A DNA stretch of 64,000 bases from Papilionanthe hookeriana x Papilionanthe teres (taxonomy: Eukaryota; Streptophyta; Magnoliopsida; Asparagales; Orchidaceae). Under the pieces are notes generated by a model. It was not told the DNA's origin. It saw nothing but the letters and a program-made list of their open reading frames with translations, and made no database searches. The first letter of the stretch is position 1; every line of letters begins with the position of its first letter. This document shows, one piece after another, positions 22,655-31,352 of the stretch. The stretch lies in the NCBI GenBank assembly GCA_022702705.1, contig JAKZJZ010000071.1, forward strand, positions 1 to 64,000, written 5' to 3'. The translations under genes were made by a program, and so were the position numbers.

Positions 22655-24020
22655 ATGAGTTCGGACTCTTTTCAATTCCTTTCTTTTCGTCCTAAAGAAA
22701 AGAAGCATAACTTGGGACTGACAACCAGAATCTACCTTGCGAAATGGAAGCCCCGAAATTGATTTTCTCCTTCACCAACGGATTGGACTTCGCCATGCTA
22801 TAAGGATGAACTGCCCGACAATGGGGTCATCCGATTCGGACAGGGGTTTGAAAACACGAACGTCGAGGTCACCGACGTCTCCCTCTTTGCACGCGACAAA
22901 CAAGGTATCCGAGCCGAGGAACCACTGCTCGAGTTCGACCTTGAGTCGACCCGAGAGTTTCCTCCCCTGCAAAGGGTCCCGACTAGGAGGAGTACTGCTT
23001 GTCCGCGAGGAGGACCGTTCTCACTACCCCCACTCGGTCTAGTTGTTTCGCACCTACCCCGACTTCGCCAAATCAAAGGGGAAAGGAATACGGAACTATG
23101 ATAAACCCGTTACCGTGGAGGGTACGGATCTTCCTGTAAGACCTTCGTCTTCGAAATCGGGTCCGATTCGAAGATTCCTTCGCCGACAAAGACCCAAAGA
23201 AGAAATAGAAATAGAAGGATCGCCGGGAAGCCGGAGCTGCTGAGGTTGCCTTCCGGAGGAAATTCCGAGTTGCCGAATATACACCGTTACCGAATATACA
23301 CCATCGCCGACTACATACCACTTTTGGGAGGAAGCGAGTTCCATCCCCTCTCCGCCGCAGAGGATGAAGAGAATGTTCGAAAGATTGCTGCCACATTACC
23401 ACAGCCCGCATACTACAACGATAGCCGCAAGAAAAGAATCAGGACTACGCCGTTTGCTCGACTGCAAACTTTGGTAGAAAAGCTAGCGAAGAAGGAAAAC
23501 TGTCCCGTGTCGGAAATTCTACGAAGGATAGGGCGGGTGCCAGTCAAATCCCGTCTTGGGCCCCGAGTAGAACCCGCCGTCATGATAGAAAAGCCAAGCA
23601 AGAGAATGAAGGCTAGCCCGCCTGTCGTAGTATCAGGGTTACAGATTAGGGAGGATACCACCTTCCGAGCATTTGGCCGATGAACCATCCGGTCATAGAC
23701 CTTCTGTCGCTAGAAGGATGGTGTGGCGTCCCACTACGGGGCGATTGAGGCCGAAACAACGAGCCCAAGAAAGAAAGTCTCGCCGGAGGCTGGAATCCGA
23801 AGAAAGTGCTACTTGCGATGAAGGGGACTCATGAAAAAAGGACCCGGCAACCATCGCATGACAACCACAAAGATACACGAAAGCTCCGCTAGAAGATGCC
23901 ATGGAAAAGTTGAGAACCGACATCCGACGGTTGGCAAAAGAAAGAGAAGAAAAGTTCGGAGATGAGATCGACTCATCGGAATTCATGGACAACGAATATG
24001 CGAGAAATCAACATGGTTGA
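22655..24020 (+). CDS. ORF1 of element A (Ogre-type, unknown function)
   Basis: A protein of about 450 residues encoded between leader and gag, as in Ogre elements, where ORF1 has no known function. I take the start at ATG 22655 (MSSDSF...), because C (1353) and B (49159) have an ATG at the same place in the same frame; an internal MEAP start lies at 22744. The middle holds a DYIPLLGG motif and a charged stretch, and the C-terminus is very basic then acidic with coiled-coil character (KLRTDIRRLAKEREEKFG). The frame is broken several times as written, for example at 22741, where C and B have GCAGAAATG and A has GCGAAATG. As written the frame ends TGA at 24018-24020, overlapping the gag ATG. 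I recognise no known domain. Confidence 0.7.
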
Positions 24021-25662
24021 GACACGAGCTTCATCATCTTCTCAAGGTGCTCCTGCGGCCGCGCAGAAGAGAGGAGCGGAACTAATGAAGAGACAGCTTC
24101 AGGAAAAGGACGACACGATCGCTCAAATGGCCAAGAGGATGGAAGAGATGGCCATAGCTCTAGCCACTCTCCAAAGTCAAGTACAACCACATAGAGAGAC
24201 ACCCCCAGAAGTCATTCACATCGTAGACGGAGGAAAGGAAATTACATCCGTCAATGGGGATGACCAGTCGAAAAAGGATACAACACAAAGTATGATCCCC
24301 GAAAAGGATATCAAGAACTTGGTAGAACGGCGAGTGCGAGAAGCCCTAGCACAATCGAAGAACGGGACATCTATTCGGACGGGTAGACCTTACCCGGAAG
24401 AATTCGACGCCGTCCAATACCCAAAGGGCTTCGTACCACCTCCGTTTAAGACCTTCGACGGGACCAGGAACCCCGACGGCATGTTGCACACTTTCGTGCC
24501 GCGTTGTTGCAATGCCGGCGGGAGCGATGCGCTACTCTTCCGACGAGTTCGTTAGCGATCCGTCGGGAATCGCCTTCGGCCGGTATGCGGAATTACCCAA
24601 CGGATGCGTAAAGACATTCTCGAGCTAGAGAGCCTCTTCATCAAGCGATTTGCGGAGCTCGGCACCACATCACTATAGGTGATTTAGTGGTAGAGAAACA
24701 AAGGCCGAATGAAACTTTGGTGGATTACATACTTCGATGGAGAAACTTAAGCATGAAGTGTGAACCACAACTGCAAGAACAACATGCGATCGGCATCTTG
24801 CTTAAAAGCATTCACGGCCCGATAGCACTTCTCCTCAAGGGATTCACTATTAAGACTTTTGAGAAGTTGTTAAGCAAGGCCGGAAGCTTGCAAGAAGAGG
24901 CGAAGCAATTAAGTTTTGCCGACAAGACGGACAAGCGAGAAGCCGGTGAAGACTTTCGAAAAGAAATGCAGGGTCGTTGCGGCGGTTGACAAAGGCAAAC
25001 AACGCGATGCAAATACCACCGAAACGGCCGCGACAACCACAACAAAATTACCGACAACCTCGGTCCAACTATCGATCGTCTCCGCGAGTATGAACAACCG
25101 TCTCGTCCGCAACGTACATTGAGGGAGCTTCGAGCGAGAGAATATCCGTTCAAAAATGAAGCAAGTACCAAAGATGTTCCGTAGCTTAATGAAAACTCCG
25201 GATTTCCGAGCTGCCGAGCCCAAAAGACCGAGAGGAAGTCAACAAGAAAGGTGATCCCAACTTTTGCCCCTACCATCGGATGCTTGGGCACAAGATAGAA
25301 GACTGCATTACCTTCAAAAGTTGGCTCAACGACAACCTTCGGAAAGGAAATATAACAATCCCGAAGGAGTACATGAAGGAACCCCGAAAGGAGGTTCCGT
25401 CGATGTTATCTCAGCCGATCCCGTCATTCCGATAGATCCCTATGCAACCGACGATGGATGGACTACCGCCTGGACGAGATCTTCGAAGAAGATTTTAGAC
25501 AACATCCGAACCGCTTCGGTGCGAGCTTCAATTCGAGTTCGAGACTCCGTTAAGCCGGTCATTATCACTTGCGATAGAAGAACCACCTCGACGAGGAGAC
25601 AATCGAAGAGAAGAAGAAAATTGACGAAGAAGAGGGGACCGAGATTCCTAAGGCTAGACTAG
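24013..25662 (+). CDS. gag: gag of element A (coiled coil, capsid, CHHC zinc knuckle)
   Basis: Structural polyprotein forming the virus-like particle. Start ATG 24013 (MVETRASS). Residues about 20-65 form a charged coiled coil (MKRQLQEKDDTIAQMAKRME). The capsid/retrotransposon-gag region follows (FKTFDGTRNPDGM, then FIKRFAEL, NETLVDYILRWRNL). A single zinc knuckle lies near 25264-25306, with spacing C-x2-H-x4-H-x4-C; this CHHC form is usual in the Tat lineage as I know it. The frame breaks near 24546, where CGACGAG stands for CGACAG in B, and near 24631, where B has CGCAGC and A CGAGC. Both are CAG sites. gag is followed in the same direction by protease, probably as one polyprotein. Confidence 0.85.
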
Positions 25663-26142
25663 GGGCTGCTTATCCTAGGATAGTTGTTTCGATTCGGGGG
25701 AGAAATCCCTCGAACCTCTCGATTTTGTATGATTATCTGCTCACTTCGGTGGGATCATATAATGATAAGGGTGATGGCGTTGGCTACGTTTTGATCGTTT
25801 CTAACGATTACGTAACTAGCGACAATCCGGGCGTCGATTTCGATACCAACAACAATTCTCAAATCATACATGATCTCGACGATCACAATGACGAAGAAGG
25901 CATCCATCGAGGAGGCTACGAGAGCTCAACAAGCAACGGCTCTATCCGTGAGTTTCGAGGAGCTCCGGTTACGATAGAGTTAGAGCCTTCGATTTTGAAG
26001 ATAATCCGGAAGAGCCGATCATTCCGATTCGGGAGGAAACACCGAGCAAACTCGATACTAGATTCGGAAGAAATTACGAAGTCAACCTAAGAAGTGGAAA
26101 AGTTCTACCTCCGAGAATGGGTCCAAAAGACAAAGGAAAGCG
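25663..26142 (+). CDS. gag-protease linker of element A
   Basis: Open but unrecognised region between zinc knuckle and protease. It encodes an acidic stretch rich in Asp, Asn and Glu (NNNSQIIHDLDDHNDEEG) followed by a Glu/Arg-rich segment. Conserved at the same place in B (about 45824-46136, minus). No domain is known to me. Confidence 0.55.
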
Positions 26143-26641
26143 GTGGTTGTTCAAGAAGAACCAACCCCGGCAGAAGACATACCCATTCGAGAAGAAGCCG
26201 AGACACGGGAGAACAAAGTGGACTACAACGTGCTAGCCCATCTTAGGAAACTACCGGCCAAGCCGAGTATCTACGATGCTCTCATCTTATCAAAGGAGAT
26301 GAGAGAAGCTCGATCGAGGCCTTACTTGATCCGGAAATTTGCTTAGCTCAAATGGCCGGAGATTCCTTGGATGAGGTTTGCTCGTTAAAGGAACGACAGG
26401 TGTTACCTTCACGGACAATGACCTACTACTTGGGACGACGGATCACGACCGACCGTTGTACATTTCGATTACGATTGGGAAGTTTACGCTCTCCGGAGTT
26501 TTGGTGGATCCGGGAGCATCAATCAATATAATGAGTCTTCGAACACTAGCATACTTGGAAATTGATGCTCGTGAGCTCGAGGCCGACAAAATGTTATTAA
26601 GAGGATTCAACCGAAAGGAGAAAGAGCCCTCGGGTCGATAA
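26143..26641 (+). CDS. pol: Protease domain of element A (DPGAS active site)
   Basis: Retropepsin that would cut the polyprotein. The region before it has the Tat/Ogre-type KLPAKPSIYDALILSKEMRE motif (about 26250-26310). The active site lies at 26507-26521 in the context LVDPGASINIM: Asp is present, but Pro replaces the usual Thr/Ser of D-T/S-G. B has the same DPGAS with a different Pro codon (CCA against CCG). Frame shifts separate the upstream segment from the protease core near 26310-26400. Confidence 0.8.
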
Positions 26642-27310
26642 CGCTACCGATGAAGACCGGTGATTTAGCAAAGACAACCGCGAAATTTCATATAATCGAT
26701 TCGAAACGTCGTTCAACGCTCTGTCGGGCCGACCATGGATACATGAAAACAGGATGGTACCATCATCTCCGCATCGGTGCATCAAATATTACGATGGAGG
26801 GGAACGAGTGCATCAAAGGAGACTTACAACCATTCTCCAGTACATGAAATTGGAATCCATGAAGATGCGGCTTATTATGCACCGCCAAAGAAAACAATCT
26901 TCTCCGGAGACACCGTAACAAATAAAGCAAAGAAAGTTCGGGACAACGAAGAACCCGAAGTTCTAGTCCAACGATCACTCACCACTCCCTTCCGGCGAGA
27001 TGGTGAAGGTTTCTCCACAACTCGCATCCGAGGTCGAGGCCGGGGACGAGGCCGTGGTAGAGACACTAGGACAATTGGACAGAAGAAACCAGCCATCAAT
27101 GTTGATTGGGAAGATAGTTACGAAGAGGAAAAAGAAATCAAGCAAGAAGCAGCAACAATAAGTCGAAAGAAGCCGCAATACAAGATCTCCCTCGAAGATG
27201 AAAAGAACGAAGAATACAAATCAATGTACGAGAAGATTAACCACTACGTACATACTATGACCCTAACTCCGATCCATCCTAATAAGATCGAGGGTATGGA
27301 GGTCAAAGAG
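26642..27310 (+). CDS. pol: Post-protease region with RG-rich box, element A
   Basis: Continuation of the polyprotein after protease, up to the predicted intron. It contains a perfect arginine-glycine run (RGRGRGRGRGR) near 27030-27062, then an acidic/lysine-rich segment (EEEKEIKQEAATISRKK). RG boxes usually bind RNA and can be arginine-methylated; that role is inference. The reading frame (from 26777) stays open to TAA at 27410-27412, beyond the predicted donor. Confidence 0.65.
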
Positions 27311-27429
27311 GTACGTAGTGACGGTGCAAAGCCGATCAAATTCTACCGTGGTGCTTCTTCCTCCAAAGCTGAAAATAATGTACAATTCGAAGATGTCACT
27401 TCATCGAATTAATGGAATTACCTTTTGAG
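27311..27429 (+). other. Predicted phase-0 intron between protease and RT (A)
   Basis: Donor AAAGAG|GTACGTAG and acceptor TTACCTTTTGAG|TGG. Upstream 26777-27310 is 178 whole codons and downstream codons restart exactly at 27430, so removing 119 nt deletes the stop TAA (27410-27412) and fuses protease to RT in frame. In B the same interval is 120 nt, and the acceptor reads TTTTCGAG; both variants fit an original TTTTCAG under the CAG anomaly. An intron at this place is a known hallmark of Ogre. Without splicing, the stop overlaps a start (TAATG). Confidence 0.6.
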
Positions 27430-28700
27430 TGGTACTCTCCCTGTGTTCAAAATTTAATTCAACGTGGTTTCTTACCTCGACAATGGACAAGAGGCCAATC
27501 ACAACATTTTGAAAAGTTATGGAATAACTCCGGTCGTCCTCCCAATTCAAAGTATGGACTCGGATTCGGCACGGTAGGGTCGGTTGACGATGCTGAATTT
27601 TGCTTGGTTGTCACTTGCAAATCCAATGAAAGCCGCATGGAAACTACGGACGAACTCGAAGATTTACAAATTGGAGACGCTCCACCGAATTCGAAGAAGA
27701 AATTAAATCTACAATAGATGAGTTAATGGAAGTTAACTTAGGTACTAGCGAAGAGCCTAGACCTACCTTTGTTAGCTCCTTACTCGATAAAGAAGACTCC
27801 GAAGAAATAATCAAGTTATTAATGGAATTTAAAGACTGTTTTGCTTGGAGCTACGATGAAATGCCAGGATTAGCTCCAGAGGTTGCGGTCCATAAGCTAG
27901 GAGTGGATCCTACTTCGTTCCGGTCGGACGAGGTCCCGGAAGAATGCGTTTAGAAATCGAACAACAAGTTATAGCCGAAGTTAAAAAGCTAATAGACGCT
28001 AAATTTGTCCGTGAAGAACAATACCCGACTCGGCTAGCCAACGTAGTGCCGGTCGGAAAGAAGAATGGTCGGATCGAATTTGTGTGGACTTCGGAGATTT
28101 AAACAAGGCATGTCCAAAAGATGAATTCCCTCTACCGATTCCAGAGCCGATGATCGATATTGCTTCGACACATGAAATATTCTCATTCATGGATGGATCT
28201 TCGAGGATACAACCGGATAAAAATGGCTCCGGAAGATGAAAAGCTTACGGCATTCGGAACGCCGATCGGAGTATTTTGTTACACGGTGATGCCATTCGGA
28301 TCGAAGAACGCGGAGCAACTTACCAAAGAGCAATGACGAGAATTTTTGATGATCTCATCCACAATCAAGTCGAGTGCTACGTGGACGATGTCGTCATCAA
28401 AAGCAAAGTAAAGGAAAACCACCGTATGATTTGAGAATTGTTTTCGAACGATTAAGACAATTTAACCTTAAGATGAATCCCTTAAAATGCGCCTTCGGCG
28501 TCACCTCCGGGAAATTCTTAGGATTCGTTGTCCGACATCGTGGAATTGAAATCGACCCGGAGAAGATTAAAGCCATCTTAGAAATGCCGCCTCCCAAAAC
28601 CTTAAAACAACTACGATCTTTTCAAGGGAAGTCGGCATATCTTCGACGCTTTATCTCAAACCCGTCGGGTAGGTGTCGGCCTTTCTCGGCACTAGTTAAA
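27430..28700 (+). CDS. pol: Reverse transcriptase of element A
   Basis: RNA-dependent DNA polymerase that copies genomic RNA into cDNA. After a linker of about 150 residues (WYSPCVQNLI ..., DCFAWSYDEMPGL), the RT core starts near 27890. Motifs seen: RLANVVPVGKKNGRI, VDFGDLNKACPKDEFPLP, FSFMDGSS, TAFGTPIGVFCYTVMPFG, and the catalytic YVDD at 28378-28389, then LKCAFGV and GKFLGFVVRHRGIEIDPEK. The frame is shifted several times, e.g. near 28202, where TCTTCGAGGATAC stands where the family has Ser-Gly-Tyr; B reads TCTTCGTGATAC at the same place, so both fit an original CAG. Confidence 0.9.
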
Positions 28701-29150
28701 AAGGACGCCAAATTTATTTGGGAAGAGAAATGCCGGAAGGCCTTCGAAGACATTAAACAATATTTAATGACACCTCCTGTCTTAGCAGCCCCGAGTCTCG
28801 GGTAGACCGGCGATACTTTACACCGCGGCTCTGAGACGACTCCTCGGAGCCCTGTTAGCCTGGGTCGATGATGAGGGTAAAGAAAATGCTCTTTACTACT
28901 TAAGCCGTCGTTTACTTCCGACGGAGGTAAGGTATCCCGCAATTGAAAAGCATTGTTTGGCCACGATCTTCGCCGCTCAAAAGCTCGGGCACTACATGCT
29001 TTCTCATAAGGTCGACTTGATTTCGAAGTTTAATCCATTGCAATACTTGATGACTCGTCCAACACTTTCCGGCGGACTTGCCGGATGGTCGATGATATTA
29101 TTGCAATTCGATATAACTTTCGTGCCTCTGCGTGCTCAGTAAAGGGACAA
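28701..29150 (+). CDS. pol: RNase H domain 1 of element A
   Basis: Canonical Ty3/gypsy RNase H following RT; degrades the RNA strand of the RNA/DNA hybrid. Visible are WEEKCRKAFEDIKQYL, TPPVLAAPSLG, then in shifted frames ALYYLSRRLLPTEVRYPAIEKH, AQKLGHYMLSHKV and QYLMTRPTLSGGLAGWSM. B was hit by element A in the homologous codons after QYLM. Stops near 28803 and 29142 result from frame shifts. Confidence 0.85.
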
Positions 29151-29229
29151 GTCTTAGCGGACTTCCTCGCAGACACACCCTTTGCCGGCCGAATCTCCTC
29201 TCGATGACGATCGCCGGATGAACAAATAA

Positions 29230-29720
29230 TGAACCTAGAAGACCTCGACGATCGACGTTGGGAATTATATTTCGACGGAGCATCTTCGAGCACACAAAGA
29301 CGAAGAATCGCAAGTGATAGTACCGGTAAGGCGGGAATCGGGCTAATCTTTATAACACGGAGCGGGGGATGTTAAGATACTCCTACCACTTGACGGAACC
29401 GTGTACAAACAACGAAGCGGAATACGAAGCCCTCATAACGGGATTGGAATTAACCATTCGAATGGGGATAACGGACATCAACATCTACGGGGATTCACGG
29501 TTAATCATTCAACGGATCGCCGGACAATACGAGATTTTTAAACCAAGACTCGAACAATACTTCCGGTATGCCATACAAGTTGTTGGAACGGATTCCAAAT
29601 GTGACAATCTACAAAATTCCTAGAAAAGAGAATGCTTTAGCGAGATGCTTTAGCCCGTCTCGCAAAAGAATTTGCTCGTTTGCAAGATGAATCGGTGGAA
29701 GTGTCGGTTCACGGACGTCG
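29230..29720 (+). CDS. pol: Archaeal-type RNase H domain 2 of element A
   Basis: A second RNase H, typical of the Tat lineage. Visible catalytic surroundings: FDGASSS (Asp at about 29274), NNEAEYEALITGLEL (Glu near 29415-29425) and IYGDSRLIIQ (Asp near 29490). These are followed by a Tat-like segment FKPRLEQYF and, after a frame shift, IPRKENALADALARLAKEFA. It aids or replaces RNase H domain 1 in removing RNA and tRNA primer; that detail is family knowledge. Confidence 0.85.
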
Positions 29721-29779
29721 GGTCCTATCACGACTTGACATAGACATGATACACAAATCGAGAAAAGAAAAAGAATCGG

Positions 29780-31103
29780 TTGCGGCGAGTGACGAGAAAA
29801 CACGAAGATTGGCGACGGCCATTGATGAACTACACCGCAAACGGGAAAGCTACCGGAGGATAGGTCGCTAGCCCATCGGATCGAAAAGAACTACGTCCTA
29901 CGCATTAATAAACAACACATTATACGGAAGGTCTTTTGATCAAATGTGGCTAAGGTGCCTAAGCGGGTTTGAGGCCCGTGAAATTGTTAAAGAGGTGCAT
30001 TCGGGACTACGTGGCGCTCACCGATCGGGTCCAAAGATGAAAATGAAAATTAAAAGACTAGGGTACTACTGGCCCTCGATGATGACCGATCGCATGAAAA
30101 TCGCCGAGAGCCGTCACCGATGCCGAGTGCACGGAGTGGTTCTACATCAACCTCCAAATGTGCTACACCCGACAATTGCGTCGTGGCCATTTGAATGTTG
30201 GGGCACGGATATAGTGGGTCCGATAGAACCACCATCTTCAAAAGGACATCGTTTCATTCTTGCGGCTACGGATTACTTTTCCAAGTGGGCGAAGCAGTTC
30301 CACTTAGAGAAGTGAAAGCACACCACGTGCTACGGTTTTCAAGAACCAAGTTGTCTACCGTTTCGGAGTGCCGCGCGGGATCATCTCGGATAATGGGTCG
30401 GCATTCGAAGCACACAAATCAACAATTTTGTCGGGAGACACGGAATCGACTGGCGATACTCGACAATTTACTACCCAAGAGCAAACGGCCTCGGCGAGGC
30501 TTTTAATAAAACTCTCGTTCAAATCTTAAAGAAAACCTTGGACGATAATAAGAGAAATTGGCACGAGAAATTGTTAGAAGCCTTATGGGCCTGCGGACAA
30601 CCTTCGGAACCCCTACTCGAAGCTACACCTTACGCTGCGGTGTATGGGTCCGAGGCGATGTTACCTTTAGAGGTTCGGCTTCCTTCACTCGGAATTGCGA
30701 TTGCAAACAAGATCACGACGAAGAAAACGCCGGACTACGACTCGAAGAATTAGAAAGCTTGGAAGGGAAAAGACTTGCAGCGCAACGGAATTTAGAACTA
30801 TACCAAGCTAAGATGGTTCAAGCCCATGACAAGCCGGTCCGCCCAAGAACCTTCAAAGTTGGTGATTTAGTTCTCGTTCTTAAGAGACCTATTCTTGCAC
30901 ACCGCAAGATAGGAGGAAAATTTGAACCCACTTGGGAAGGACCGTTTGTGGTTGAAGCAGGTATACTCAGGAGGTTCCTACCAGCTAGTGAATTGCCAGG
31001 GAGAACGACATATGCTTCCAATCAACGGACGATACTTGAAAAAATATTACGCTACGTGATGTTTCGAAGGAATGAATTCTTCATCCCTAAGAAACACGGG
31101 TGA
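29780..31103 (+). CDS. pol: Integrase of element A with GPF module
   Basis: Inserts the cDNA into host DNA. N-terminal zinc-finger region has EVHSG and GAH, then CRVHG; one expected Cys is written as Arg (SRHRC), also so in B. The catalytic core has Asp in GTDIVGP (30208-30210), Asp in ISDNGSAF (30389-30391) and Glu in GLGEAFNKT (30496-30498). The C-terminus has KVGDLVLVLKRP and the GPF module KFEPTWEGPFVVEA, so no chromodomain is seen. At least three frame shifts. It ends with a stop about 250 bp before the ALKBH ORF. Confidence 0.88.
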
Positions 31104-31352
31104 AGTAATTACTTGTGATTGGGTCCGAACCCAAAAATAATAAAATGTGCTAAGATAAATAAAATCATGATAATTAAGTTTTCCTTGTTTCCTTTTTCAA
31201 ATCAAGATCTCTTTCCGGATCTTATCCTACTTCATTCCTGTTAAATTTCAAAATATAAGAATAACGAAGAAATGCATCTTTAATAAACATTTTCTTAATG
31301 TTCTTGTTCTTAGTACAGCCCCTGATCCTTTTCCTTGTCTTTTCGCAGGGAA
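31104..31352 (+). promoter_or_regulatory. Gap between integrase and ALKBH ORF with 3' splice site
   Basis: 249 bp, AT-rich at first, ending in a long pyrimidine-rich tract (CCTTTTCCTTGTCTTTTCGCAG) cut into CAG|G at 31348, five bases before the ATG. This is a near-ideal plant 3' splice site. B has the same tract and CAG (complement 12427-12450). It could accept a leader exon from the LTR donor at 17540 to make a subgenomic mRNA. Confidence 0.6.
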
